49,157 nt of DNA, from NCBI RefSeq assembly GCF_028681615.1, contig NZ_JAQUHV010000015.1, positions 1 through 49,157 of the forward strand. The letters run 5' to 3'. Positions within the stretch are counted from its first letter, which is position 1; every line of letters starts with the position of its first letter. A model generated the notes under the pieces. That model worked only from the letters and a program-made list of their open reading frames with translations, was not told where the DNA came from and did no database searches. The translations under genes were made by a program, and so were the position numbers. Of this stretch, positions 6,994 through 18,000 are shown piece by piece. This stretch comes from Sulfuricurvum sp. Lineage in GTDB: Bacteria; Campylobacterota; Campylobacteria; Campylobacterales; Sulfurimonadaceae.

Positions 6994-7622
6994 AAACCCT
7001 AACCATAGCCAGTACCAAAGGCGGAATGGGAAAATCCACCATCACATGGAACATCGGAGCCGCTATCCGTGAGAGCGGAGCTTCCATCGCTTTTATTGAC
7101 ATCGATGTTCACTCTACTCTTACCCATACGAACGATGCGAGAGTTGCTTCAGGACTGGAACCGCTCACGGTGCTCAGACCCAAAACGATTCAAGAGTTGG
7201 TAGACTTCATCCAAAACACAGAAGTTGACTATATCCTCATCGACGTAGGCGGATACGATTACGACCTCGGACGTGTAGCCATCGCTATCGCCAATCAGAT
7301 CATCATCCCCATCTCCGAAGACCCCACAGAGATTTTCGGCTTTCAGACGTTCGCGATATTCCTCGCACAAATCGAGGAGCAGTCTCCATTGCCTCCGATC
7401 ACATTCGTAATTAACCACGCGCACTACAGAGCATCTACGTTCCCAAAAGTGCGCGAAGTAGCCGCTCTCAGACCGACCGCCACGATAGCAGAAACGATCA
7501 TCCGACGCAGAGCGGTGTATTCCGCATCGATGGGAACAGGTATCGGTGTAGCAGAACAACCGGCACGATACGCCACTGCCGCCGATGAGATCACACGACT
7601 GGCACGGGAGGTGATGGGATGA
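6990..7622 (+). CDS. parA: ParA-type partition ATPase
   Basis: 210 residues with the deviant Walker A motif KGGMGKST (residues 10-17), the switch region FIDIDVHSTL (35-44) and Walker B YILIDVGG (81-88). It is short, with no N-terminal helix-turn-helix, as in type Ib plasmid ParA proteins, which do not repress their own operon directly. It should move DNA cargo over the nucleoid together with ParB. The stop overlaps the next start (ATGA), and ParB follows one gene later. An intact partition pair on a prophage suggests a phase of life as a plasmid. Confidence 0.88.
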   Translation: MKTLTIASTKGGMGKSTITWNIGAAIRESGASIAFIDIDVHSTLTHTNDARVASGLEPLTVLRPKTIQELVDFIQNTEVDYILIDVGGYDYDLGRVAIAIANQIIIPISEDPTEIFGFQTFAIFLAQIEEQSPLPPITFVINHAHYRASTFPKVREVAALRPTATIAETIIRRRAVYSASMGTGIGVAEQPARYATAADEITRLAREVMG

Positions 7623-8140
7623 ATAATATCGAATTTAAAGCTCTCATAGAAGAGCAAAAAAAACACGTTATCAAGCGTCACGCTCAATACATGGATATGA
7701 GCCTTAATGGAAAATTGCACAACAACGACAAAGACTTTTCGACATACGTTTCATACTCAAAATCCGACTTTGATCTCAGCCGATGTGATGATCTAGATGA
7801 ATTGATTGAACACTTACAAGAGTTCAAAACATCATTACAATCGCAAAGTAAAATGTACGGATTTCACACTGACATTGAGATTTATGCAAGCGAGGATTAT
7901 GTCGAGCGATCTCATGTTAATGCAATATGGTATTACGTTAGAACACTTAATGATGAGTTCATTGAAAATACGGCAATTAAATTAGCAACGGATATTTTAT
8001 CAGAGGTAATCAAGCCGGATGGATATGATTTGAAAGCTCGTAAGATTGACCATAAACTGATACCTCTTTTTCTCGGAGGATCTATGGATATAGAGGCTCT
8101 GAGAGAACTCACATACAACATCGATCTATGTGATTATTGA
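7619..8140 (+). CDS. Unknown protein between parA and parB
   Basis: 173 residues, acidic and helical, with no recognised domain, signal or membrane segment. It overlaps parA by ATGA and lies ten bases before parB, so it is made together with the partition proteins. An extra gene between parA and parB is unusual and could be an accessory partition or regulatory protein. That idea rests on position only. Confidence 0.6.
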   Translation: MNNIEFKALIEEQKKHVIKRHAQYMDMSLNGKLHNNDKDFSTYVSYSKSDFDLSRCDDLDELIEHLQEFKTSLQSQSKMYGFHTDIEIYASEDYVERSHVNAIWYYVRTLNDEFIENTAIKLATDILSEVIKPDGYDLKARKIDHKLIPLFLGGSMDIEALRELTYNIDLCDY

Positions 8141-8150
8141 GGAGCAAACT

Positions 8151-8990
8151 ATGACCCAAAAATTCAACCCCGCCCTCCTAGCCTCCATCGCAGCCGGTGC
8201 ATCACTGGGAACCAACACACCCGATGTCACCGACACCAATGTCGGAGACATCCCCATCGCCCGCATCGACCCGAACCCATATCAGCCCCGCCTCGATTAT
8301 GATCCGATAGTCGTTCGAGAACGTGCAGACTCCATCGATAAACACGGACTCCTCCAGCCTATAGCCGTGCGACGAAACGGTGATCGTTATACCCTCATAG
8401 CAGGGCAAACCCGCCTAGAAGCGCATAAACTCTTAGGACGAGAAACGATCAAATCCAACATCATCGATGCTTCGGATGAAGATATGGCATCCCTCGCCCT
8501 GATCGAAAACGTCCAACGCTCCGACCTTCACCCCATCGAGATCCAAATCGCCCTATCGCGTGAGCCGTTCGCTTCGATGAAAGATGAAGAGATCCGAGGG
8601 ATCACCGGATACTCCCTCACCAAAATCCGAAACATCCGATCCATCAGCCGACTCTCTCCGGAGGTAAGAGAGCACCTAAGCACTCACCGCCCCTCCATCG
8701 GTGTCGAACTACTGGCCGAACTGCAAAAGTATCCGGAGCACACCCAAATCGGAGAATATCACCGTATCCTTAGAGGTGATACAAACCGATCTGATCTTCG
8801 TATGACATTGCAGCTTATAAATTCAAAGCAAAAATTCCAAAAAGACCAAGAAGACTCAAAACGAAATCTCTTTGAACAATCAAATCATTCATACTTTATC
8901 AGTAAGAGTGATCTCGATATGAAAAAGAAAAAAGCGTTTGAATCAGAGCTTACCGAGCTAATCAAAAAATACAAATCGAAAGGTGTATAA
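8151..8990 (+). CDS. parB: ParB/Spo0J-type partition protein
   Basis: 279 residues from ATG 8151 with GAGGAG upstream. It has the ParB N-terminal CTPase fold: NPYQPR (42-47), GQTRLEAH (85-92, in place of GERRxxA) and ENVQRSDL (119-126). A helix-turn-helix follows at about 145-170 (EIRGITGYSLTKIRNIRSIS), and a lysine-rich C-terminus for dimerisation. It should load on a parS site and act with ParA. A perfect ATCCGCCGGCGGAT palindrome lies 290 bp downstream, with five more across the prophage; these are the best visible candidates for its target. Confidence 0.88.
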   Translation: MTQKFNPALLASIAAGASLGTNTPDVTDTNVGDIPIARIDPNPYQPRLDYDPIVVRERADSIDKHGLLQPIAVRRNGDRYTLIAGQTRLEAHKLLGRETIKSNIIDASDEDMASLALIENVQRSDLHPIEIQIALSREPFASMKDEEIRGITGYSLTKIRNIRSISRLSPEVREHLSTHRPSIGVELLAELQKYPEHTQIGEYHRILRGDTNRSDLRMTLQLINSKQKFQKDQEDSKRNLFEQSNHSYFISKSDLDMKKKKAFESELTELIKKYKSKGV

Positions 8991-9021
8991 TATGCAGAAT
9001 AGACACCGATTAGGAAGAAAA

Positions 9022-9279
9022 ATGAATATACAATTTAACCTGCAAGGTTCTACTCCATGGGCAGTAGATAAGGGGATATCTTTCATAGCAAAAGTAGACG
9101 GTAATAATGTAACTTGTACAGTTACTAAGGAGTATTTAACTGATTGTGACCCAGTAAATAAAGAGCGGAGTGATATTGATAAATTCAATGCAAACAAATA
9201 TCGTATACAATCGATAGCTGAGGATAAAATCAGAAACAAAATTTTCCCTGTTATAATCAATAAATCCGACTTAAAATAA
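9022..9279 (+). CDS. DUF1488-like small protein
   Basis: 85 residues from ATG 9022, chosen for AGGA at 9012-9015; earlier starts at 8983 and 8992 have no ribosome site of their own. The order of an aromatic N-terminal strand, a KVDGNNVTCTVT-type core and a C-terminal helix with an FN.NKY.IQSIAEDKI pattern resembles DUF1488 proteins, whose function is unknown. It is the last gene of the par operon. Family call is tentative. Confidence 0.5.
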   Translation: MNIQFNLQGSTPWAVDKGISFIAKVDGNNVTCTVTKEYLTDCDPVNKERSDIDKFNANKYRIQSIAEDKIRNKIFPVIINKSDLK

Positions 9280-9280
9280 A

Positions 9281-9294
9281 ATCCGCCGGCGGAT
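9281..9294. repeat. 14-bp palindrome ATCCGCCGGCGGAT, copy 3
   Basis: Perfect copy in non-coding DNA, starting two bases after the last gene of the parA/parB operon. Partition sites are commonly found next to their par genes. Confidence 0.75.
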
Positions 9295-9359
9295 CGTAGC
9301 TAGGCTGTTACACAAGTGCACAATACCCACATAAATTAGGATTTATACAATTTTATGTC

Positions 9360-9436
9360 CATATTGTTGCAAATTTGTGGTATATTTTTTAGTGCGTGCA
9401 CTGCAAATCGGTTCACACTATGGTAAAATTCGCGTC
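9360..9436 (+). promoter_or_regulatory. Promoter region of the 9460 gene
   Basis: The stretch contains TTGCAA followed by TATATT, an AGTGC/GCACT inverted repeat around GT just after it, and a TAAAAT further on. It is the only non-coding DNA before the 9460 gene and is AT-rich. Which hexamer is used cannot be decided by eye. Confidence 0.35.
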
Positions 9437-9459
9437 CACAATTACTTTAAAGGTCTTAT

Positions 9460-9993
9460 ATGCTTCATAAAGCTACCGTATCAGATTTAGATGCACTATT
9501 ATCTGATTGGTCAGAGTCTACATTACCGTATGGTGATGAAGGAACAGTTTATGCTAATGACCTTTATGAAAAAGTAGGAGCGTTAAAGAAAAGTATTGCA
9601 GAACCTGATAATCATGCCTATATCTTTAAATTAGTAGATGGCAGATCACGGGCTTTACTTAGTATAATTCATGCAATGCCAAGATCAAGTGCACCTTGGA
9701 TAAAATTACTTGATCTTGATTTACACCCTGATTTAGTTCTTGGTGATTTCAATCATGATGATGTTGCTGTAGCTTTAGGTTCATCTATTTTTGACTCGAT
9801 GGCTCTTTTATTCGCCGATTATGCTATGGCAAAAGAGTTAAAGATTTACGGGCGAACAGAGAGTATGATTAAAACTTTTGATCGTTTAGTAAAGAATAAA
9901 GCATTAATGGATATCCTTGCTGAAACCGATATTATCTGTAGTAGAAACAAGCATTGGCTTTATTTTAGAAAAATAACCCCATTACAAAAATAA
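9460..9993 (+). CDS. Possible GNAT-like protein
   Basis: 177 residues. The start MLHKATVSDLDALLSDW is like the first strand and helix of GNAT acetyltransferases; a central strand pair (ALLSIIHAMP and WIKLLDLDLHP) and a later helix-strand (FADYAMAKELKIYGR) fit the same fold. The usual acetyl-CoA loop is not clear, so the call is weak. It is AT-rich and rightward, with its own promoter, and forms a pair with a 55-residue gene. The two lie between the par operon and the converging late genes, a typical place for an accessory gene. Confidence 0.35.
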   Translation: MLHKATVSDLDALLSDWSESTLPYGDEGTVYANDLYEKVGALKKSIAEPDNHAYIFKLVDGRSRALLSIIHAMPRSSAPWIKLLDLDLHPDLVLGDFNHDDVAVALGSSIFDSMALLFADYAMAKELKIYGRTESMIKTFDRLVKNKALMDILAETDIICSRNKHWLYFRKITPLQK

Positions 9994-10003
9994 GGAAAAA
10001 AAG

Positions 10004-10171
10004 ATGAAAAACGCAGAAAATGTAAAAGTAGCTCTAATTGAAGCAGTATCTTTGGCATTGGAAGAACATCTAAAAGAAAACGGAACACTTAAAAACCTTG
10101 ATTGGTTTAACGTATCCGATAAAACAACTGATTTTTATGCAGAGCAGTTACAAGAAGTAACCGCAGCATAA
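10004..10171 (+). CDS. 55-residue unknown protein
   Basis: ATG 10004 is preceded by AAGGA, ten bases after the previous stop. The product is acidic and helical (SLALEEHLKENGTLKNLDW) with no known domain. It is probably co-transcribed with the 9460 gene. Confidence 0.55.
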   Translation: MKNAENVKVALIEAVSLALEEHLKENGTLKNLDWFNVSDKTTDFYAEQLQEVTAA

Positions 10172-10177
10172 TTTATA

Positions 10178-10197
10178 GAGGCGGCCTAACTCGCCTC
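10178..10197. terminator. Hairpin between converging operons
   Basis: GAGGCG (10178-10183) pairs with CGCCTC (10192-10197) around an eight-base loop, exactly between the rightward 10004 gene and the leftward portal stop. There is no clear U-run on either strand, so a bidirectional terminator is likely by position only. Confidence 0.4.
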
Positions 10198-10202
10198 CTC
10201 CC

Positions 10203-12017
10203 CTACCCCATCTCACCCCCAGTACCATTCCCCTGATCAGCTACTCCACCCGATTGTGAAATAAAATGCTGAGCACGCGCCGCATTGACGAGCGACTGTG
10301 ATTCGAGATTCTTGATCTTACTCTCCATCTGTTTAAGGGCGAGCTGTACTTGCTGCTGCTGCATCTGAGCCTCTTCCGGATTACCGGCATTTTTCTCCAG
10401 TTCCATGACGAGTTCCAGCATCTTATCCGCTGCCGGTGATTGCACATCGCGCAGAAGCTCAGGGAAATACCGCTGAGCGAGCAGAGGATTGATCTGAGCG
10501 GCCGCTTTGAGCAGTTCCGTACCCTGAGCATAGCGCTCACCGATAGCCCCGTTGTTCTGAGGGATCATCTGCATCGTGATGTCGTATCTCCCTACCATGA
10601 TCTTATTGCGACGTTTCGGGATACCGTTCTCACGCACTACTGCATTGTAGCTGTCTCTCTCGATCTCATTGATCGTAAAGTATTTCTCCGCTTCATCCCT
10701 CTCCACGATACGGAAAATCTGCTCCGCATCAAAATACTGCTGGACATAAAAACATCCTATTCGGTAGAAATCGAGATCCTGATTCTCACTGCGTGTAAGG
10801 AACCGCTGTAACCCTACCATCCCCGCATTCTGCCGTTTCTCTACCGCAAACCCGCTCAAACGGTTCGACGCAGTACCTAGCGCCTCATCATTGAGCCCTA
10901 TGATCTCCTGACACTGCTTGCGGGTATCGATGATCTGCTGCATGAGATACTGGATCTCCGCATTATGCTTGATCTCTTTGATTCTACCATCACTGATTGC
11001 CCCGTCGCGCATTTTGACGACGGCATCATCTTTGCTGTACTCATCCGCAAATACATCCGGATCATCCACCGCCCCCTCTTCATAGAGCAGTTTCGTACTT
11101 CCGAGCATATTCGCGATACGAAGGTGTTTGAAGTTGATGCTGTCCTGTAACGGCATGATATCCTCGAACAGCCCGTACACATACCCGTCTTTCTTTTGAA
11201 ACAGCTTACGGATGGCAAACGGGAACCCGTCGAACAGATACGGACTGTCCCCGCATTTGAGCATTGTGTTATTGCTCCAGATATACCATCGCGTCACCCG
11301 CTTACCGAGTGCTTTATCGTACTCTTTTGTCCACGTCGTCGTGACGAGGATACGGTGACGATTCATATCGCGTGATCCGTATCGGTTGCGCCACTCGTTC
11401 TGATCATAATCGTTCGTATAGTTGCTGTCACTTAGGAGAGTATCGACGAGTGCGGCATCAAAATGCTCATACAGTGTTTCACGATCCAGCCATCGCACAC
11501 GGTGAAAATACCGCGCATCGGAATAGTCAGGAGACTTCGAGTACGGATCGGGATACGCTTCGTTAAACGGTACGTGGAACCCGTGGATCTCTTTTTCGCT
11601 GTTACCGAGGATATCGGTACTCGGCAGGATACGCACCGACGCTTCCATCACCGAGATACCGGCGATCATCAGATCCTCGTCGCATAACTCTTTGTGAGCA
11701 TAAAAATCGGTACTGTCGGGGATAGAGTTGAGGACATCCCCGATGATCTGCCCCTCTCCCATATCGACACGCTGGCGACCTTTTACGCTGACTTTCTGCT
11801 CATTCCCCAGCTTGTACCCCAGGATCTTGTTCCCGATCTTTTTATACTGGTTCTCCCACTGTATCGGCTGACCGCGTGAGCTGAGTACCGCTATCGTCTC
11901 AGGATCGAGCTGATCCCCGTCAAAATACCGGCGATGCTTATTCGCATTGGCTCTCCAGTCACGTGAGAGCTCATAACTCTCAGTGAGCATTAAACGCAGT
12001 TCCACGACCGTTTTCAT
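10203..12017 (-). CDS. Portal protein (P22-like)
   Basis: 604 residues. The N-terminus (ELSRDWRANANKHRRYFDGDQL, then WENQYKKIGNKILGYKLGNEQKV with gaps), the central stem and clip part (PLQDSINFKHLRIANMLGSTKLLYEEGAV) and the C-terminal Gln-rich coiled coil (about 545-590) are typical of podoviral portal proteins. Twelve copies would form the DNA channel of the head, fed by the terminase at 36-37.6 kb. It is the last gene of the late operon and overlaps the stop of the giant polyvalent protein by one base. A portal gene 24 kb downstream of terminase is an uncommon order. Confidence 0.8.
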   Translation of the reverse strand: MKTVVELRLMLTESYELSRDWRANANKHRRYFDGDQLDPETIAVLSSRGQPIQWENQYKKIGNKILGYKLGNEQKVSVKGRQRVDMGEGQIIGDVLNSIPDSTDFYAHKELCDEDLMIAGISVMEASVRILPSTDILGNSEKEIHGFHVPFNEAYPDPYSKSPDYSDARYFHRVRWLDRETLYEHFDAALVDTLLSDSNYTNDYDQNEWRNRYGSRDMNRHRILVTTTWTKEYDKALGKRVTRWYIWSNNTMLKCGDSPYLFDGFPFAIRKLFQKKDGYVYGLFEDIMPLQDSINFKHLRIANMLGSTKLLYEEGAVDDPDVFADEYSKDDAVVKMRDGAISDGRIKEIKHNAEIQYLMQQIIDTRKQCQEIIGLNDEALGTASNRLSGFAVEKRQNAGMVGLQRFLTRSENQDLDFYRIGCFYVQQYFDAEQIFRIVERDEAEKYFTINEIERDSYNAVVRENGIPKRRNKIMVGRYDITMQMIPQNNGAIGERYAQGTELLKAAAQINPLLAQRYFPELLRDVQSPAADKMLELVMELEKNAGNPEEAQMQQQQVQLALKQMESKIKNLESQSLVNAARAQHFISQSGGVADQGNGTGGEMG

Positions 12018-15000
12018 CAGTTACCCCCGAACAATTTTTTCATAGCGTTCTCATTTTTCTTTAGATTTTTATCCGTTACTTTAGGATCATAGGTTTGAGT
12101 ATTAACCCCAAACAGTTTGAGCATTTGTTGTTTAGTAGTACGTGGTACTACATCTTGGTATTGCTTACGTTTTTTCTCTTCGACAATCTGCCCTTTAGCA
12201 AAATCATAGATATTCATAGCCTCCATTGGAACCGGTATCGCTTTATCTACAACGAATCGCCCGACGTTCATCATCTCTTGAGCATCGGTTTGTTTACCGC
12301 TTCCGATGATAGGACGACCCGAATAACTATCGGTATGTTTTGGCAATGTTGCTACAGCAGCAGATATTGGAGGCCCGCTCAGTAAGGTAGATGCAGCAAA
12401 ATTAGATGAAGCATCAGTTGCCCCTTTCGTTGCCTCCCATAGGGCATGGACGGTGGAGTGTGATACTTGATACCCGCGTGCTCCGTCGATAACGGCTTCC
12501 ATAGGGATAGAGGCGATATCAAATCCGGGTAAAATACGATCGATCTTGATTGTATCGATATGCCCATCTTTATCGACGTTATACCCCAGTCGTCTTCCTA
12601 CTGCATCCGTTGGTAAATCGGCGTTAGATTTCCCTTCCATTTGCATAATTGTTTCAGATAGTACCATCGGAGCACCGATCACTGCTACTGCCCTCCATTT
12701 ATTCTGCTTAGCAAGTTTCAAAATATTTGGGAGAACATAATACGTCCATGAGATAAAAGGAGCCGCACCGCTATCCCGTAGTTTTCTCACCCCGCTTGGG
12801 AGTGGACGGGTATAGTCTGGAAGTATTGCTTCGATCTCACGCTGTGCATCAATCATGTTGATATTTTTTTGACGGCGTGTAACATACATCGCTAAACGTA
12901 CCAACCCATCTTCCGCTTGATACATACCCTGAGCAACCTCATTCACTTTGCCTAGGGCTTTACCTACTCCACTCTTTTGTTGCTTGAAATACTCAGACCC
13001 GCCATAACCATGCAGGATATCTTGCAGTTGTGATTTACCGAATAACCCGATTTTCACTGCCTCCATGACATAAGGGTTATCTTGGATTAATGTATCCAGT
13101 TCTTGCAGTTCTTCACTGCTTGCCTGACCCGCCGTTTTTTTAACCTTTAAATCCTCGATACGTGTATGCGCTCTCATCATCCTATACGCTTCATCGAAGT
13201 TTTCAAAAGGGTTATTATCCCCCGACAAGAAACGGAGCATGATATTAGAAGAGAAGTTATTAAAATGCGACCCCGCATTCCATACGGTTTTACTTTGTTT
13301 CCAAAATGACAAAGCCCCTAACCATTTTTTAAACCCTTCCCCCATCTCTTCCATACGGATTAAATCCTGCGCTACACGTTTATCGACCCATTGGGTAGAG
13401 AGCGCCCCGTATCGTTTACTGTTAGGCATTTTGACCCAGCCCATCCCCTTCATTACTTCATCGTCTTTGACTTCTCCCTTAAATACGATAGTAGGATCAT
13501 CCGCGAGCTGTTTAAACATCCGAGCCGTCTGTACTTGATTGGCTAAACGTGCCATCGTATTAGGGACAGTGAGTGCTGCATTTTCGATCTCACCCATCGC
13601 CTCACGCTCACCCTTAGTCCAGTCACGATCAAATACGACTTTCCCATTATCAAAATCGATTTTTACCCCACCTGCTGTTTTTTCACCTAAATACCCTTTT
13701 TCTGTAGCATCAGCTATCAGTTCGTCCATATTGGAGTTAAAAGTATCTAAAGGCTCTAACCCCTTAACAACCCCAAAATCATTTAGGTACTTATATGCCT
13801 CTTCAGCCTTATCGGTAACGAGCTGTTTACCCCGTTGGTACTCTTTCGGCAGCCCTTTAGTGATAACATGCGGTTTTTCCTTAGCCCCAAACCAATGCTC
13901 ATCATAGAGACGTTTTAGATATTGATCTCGATACGCATCACGAGTTTCAGCATCGATCATTCCCAGTTCAAAAAGCTCCTCAGACTGAGCATTTATTCTG
14001 GCATTGATCGTATCCCCTAGACGTTTTAAAAATGCATACGGCTCAGGCAGTTCCGTAATATCTTTGACGATGTACCGCTGTAACATCATATTGGTTTCCA
14101 GTTCCATCTTCGAGAGAGCTTTATGCAAGACTGTAGCATCGGCAAAATCCTGAGCTACCCCTGCATGTTTCAACTGAGTTGCCGTTTCATAAGCTTTTGG
14201 CAGAGTAAAATGAGTATGCGCCCAGTCTTTTAATGCCTCTTTGACGATATTCTTATCATCGATTAATGTTTTAGCGATAGTATGATTCACGAGATTTTTA
14301 ATCCGCTCTTGGCTCATATGATGAATATCACCGACGAGTTTACCGACAGCAGCACGTGCGGTTTTAGAGAGGAGCAATGTCCCCCCAGTGATACCCGCCA
14401 TCCCCAATACTGCCTTTACCGGATCAAACGTGATATTCCCATTCTCATCCTGCCCCACTCCCGCTATTGCTCCAAATCCATGAGCATAGAGCGCCTGACC
14501 GTTTTTGGCGATATCCTCTTTCATCTTGGCATTGACGGGAAAACTCCATACCTCTACCCCATTCGGAAGCGTTTTCTTCTCTACCGTTACTCCCCATTTT
14601 TTCGTGTACTTTTTGGCATAGTCTACGAGGATCTTGTCATAGAACCCTTTCATCCCGTCCCCGCCGATATCGAGTGCTTCCCCCTTGATCTCATGGATGC
14701 CTTTGTGGACTTCATTCTCCATCAGACGTTTCGCCGGTTCTTTCCCGATCAGGTGTTCGAGTTCACCCTCATCCGCGTTTTTGTACATCACCGATTTGCC
14801 GTCTTTGTAACCCTCGATGACATGATAATTTTTATTGTATACGAGACGATCTACGCTGTGACTCATCGCATATCGATTCGCCTGTGTTGCACCGTCCACC
14901 CACGCGACACGATCATACCCCTTGGCCACCGCTTCATCGATGAGCTGACGCATACCGAACTCATGCCATGTTTTTGACATAGGGGCATTAGGTACATTTT

Positions 15001-18000
15001 CACCTTTACGCTTTGCCTGCATCCAGTCACTTTGGATCTCTTCAACGAGGAGCGTTTTATCCCCATCGATAATAGTATCTTGCTGACGGGTATGGAGGAG
15101 TACATTTGGCTCATCCCAGTGGGATGAAGAATAACTTCCTTTACTATCGGGTAAAGTCGTCAACTCTTCGCGATAATTTTCCCCACCATCCGTGGAATAC
15201 TTTTCATACTTTGGAGCTTCGAGAACCTTTCTCTCCATCACCGGATTGGCAAACGCCCCCTCGATCTCCGCTTTCGTAATCGACGTTTTCCCCTCTACCG
15301 CTTTAGCGATTCCGCTATGGAGGATCTCATCATCTTTTACCCCGTTGTTTTTGAGGTACTTGATAAACGCCTCACTCTCCATCTTCGGAGGCATCTTCTC
15401 GATAGCTCTTTGTGCCGCACTGTAAAATCCGCCGGCGGATTGTGGCTCTTCTTTCGCCCGTGAAAACTGTACTTCTTGACTATCCGTACCATTCGGGTGT
15501 ATAATTTCTTCATCCAGACCCTTTCCGTCGATCATATGATCGCTCGGTGTTTTAGAGGCTATGCCTTGTCCGACGTGAGTCGCGGGGTCTGAGTGTTTAA
15601 AATACTTCACATGACCATCCGGTACTTTCATCATACTTTTTACACGATCTTCACTGACATCAAAAAATGTTTTAAGTTTTAGTCTGCCATCCCCATCTTT
15701 AGTAATCCCGATCAGATGCGTCAACCCGTCTTTCTCGATAAACGGTTTATAGTACGTAACATTCCCTTTTACTTTTTCTTCCACAACAAAAAGAGGCTCT
15801 TTAAGCGTAGAGTAAAGCGCTCCTGATAAATGCTGACGATCTGCATAATAGGTATTATTCCCTGAAAAATGGCGATAGGTTTCACCGGCATGCAGACGTA
15901 CATCTCCGGCAGGAGTTTTCAATGTTACCCATGAATGTGTCCCTAAAAGATCGAAGAAATCTTTTTTACCGATAGGCTCAGGCAGCTCTATTGCCTCTTT
16001 AGCAAGAGCATTCATATTGATGCGGCCGCTCTTAGGGTCAATATACATTTTTTCGATTACTCTGGCATGGAGCATCGTATCTTTAGAAATAATTTGGTTA
16101 TCCCCGCGCTTCACCGCCCCCCATGCCATCGCAGATAGATCCTGCGGTGTCAGTTTGAGACGCATCGGGCTGATACTGAGACGGATCAGCTGCTGTTTGA
16201 TCCATGCGATCACACGACGTGCGATTGTAGTATCCGGATGCGCTTGAATCAGATATCCCAGTGCCTCCTCATCGACTTTATGTGCAGCGGTATTTTCAGG
16301 GACACGCGCATACGCTTCTTTGATGATCGGGTCATCGCTTTCGCGCATTGTACTGAGGATACGGTTAAACTCTTTATCCCCTGATCCCGCTTTACGTAGA
16401 TGCACCCCCACTTCATGCATCACCAGCCCGCGTACCTGTGAATCGCTCCACTCTTTAGGGATATTATCCGCTACGATATAGGCTTTCCCCTCATGGATAA
16501 ACCCGTGTATCCCATCGCTGCTATCCCCCGCTTTTTTGAGTACGGCTTCGGGGATATCCGCTTTACTAATCGTTTGCAGGATCGGAGATAACCGGCTATC
16601 GATATCCTCTCCTACCGCAGAGCGTACCGATTGCTTCATCGATTCCATCGTATGGACTTCAGGTACACTTTCCCCCTTTGAAAACGGGATATCCACCTCC
16701 TCTCCGGTAGCTTCATCGATATACTTGTCCCCCTCTACTCTCCCCGTAGGCTCTACAGGACGATACTCCGGATGATTATCCAGTACATCTAAATCCTTTT
16801 TAAACTTCTCAGAGAGTTCGGGAGTCAGGCCGTTTTTCTCATACGAGGCGATATCCGCTTTCGTGAGGCTCATATCATGAGCATAGTTTTTGACATCCGT
16901 TTCGGGGATTACCGTCGTTTCATATCCTCCGCCGTTATTTTCATGGATGAGGATGCGGTCACTCTCACGGATATTCGGGCGCTCCGCTTGCTTGGCGGAT
17001 ACATCACGTCGCATATCTATCAGCTCTTGGAGACGCGGATGCGACTCGATGGCCTCTTTGTCCGCTTGGAAAGCTTCTTGTGCTTTTTGCTGAGCTTCGA
17101 GTTCCGCTTTACGCGCCATTGCTTCTTCATGCGCCGCTTGCACCCGTGTATCCTGCTCCGCTTGCGCTTTGACTTTTGGATCTACCGGGGGGATTTCTTC
17201 TTTGGGTGCGACATTGATGTTGTTAGCAGATGCAGAATCCGCCGGTCTTATATCCTCTGGGTGTGGATTTGAGGTAGGAATCTCTTCATTTTTGTGACTG
17301 ACATTGATGTCGGTTGCAACCTCTTCTTTTCCTGTACTGGGAACTTCTTTCGCTATTTCAATCTCAGGTGCACCATACTCATCCGCTATCGCCTTGGCAA
17401 TCGCTTCATCTTTAGCGAGGACTTCAGGGGCTGCTTTGGGCTTTGGTAGGTCGATACCCATAGCCTCCGATGAGCTTTTTAAAATATCATCCGCCGCATC
17501 GAATATATGCTGCTGCCCTGCGCTCAGCACCTTAGTTTCTCGTATCTTAGCAATATTGGCTGCACGCCCTACTGCTTTGACTGGGGCCCCGACTGAGTTG
17601 AGGGGATCGGCGATAACCCCCTCAGCGAGTACATAATCAGGATTTGCATCGGCAAACGTTGTAGTCCGCTCCCCGTTTCTATACTGATAATCCCCGCCAA
17701 ACTCTTTCGCTATTGCTTTCCCCGTCTCTTCCCCCCCGATTACAGAACCGATAGTAGTAGGGATCGCCATCATAGGGCGGGCAGGGTTAAACTGATCGGA
17801 GAGTTGTTGGAGTGCGGGTTTTTTAGACTCTTCGATTTGAGCTGTCCGTTTTTGATTCTGTTCTTCGCGTTTTTGATGCCCGACTTCGAGCTCAGCAGCT
17901 TGCTTTAACGTATCCATATACTCATCGCTGCGTCTGCCCATAGCATACTGGTTTTTAGCCAGTGCATATTTTTCGACCGCACTTATAGGCTGAGTCGGTT

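Noticed and set aside
14282-14977. 231-residue plus-strand frame inside the polyvalent gene
   Set aside because: Antisense shadow; codon pattern fits the minus-strand gene, no ribosome site.
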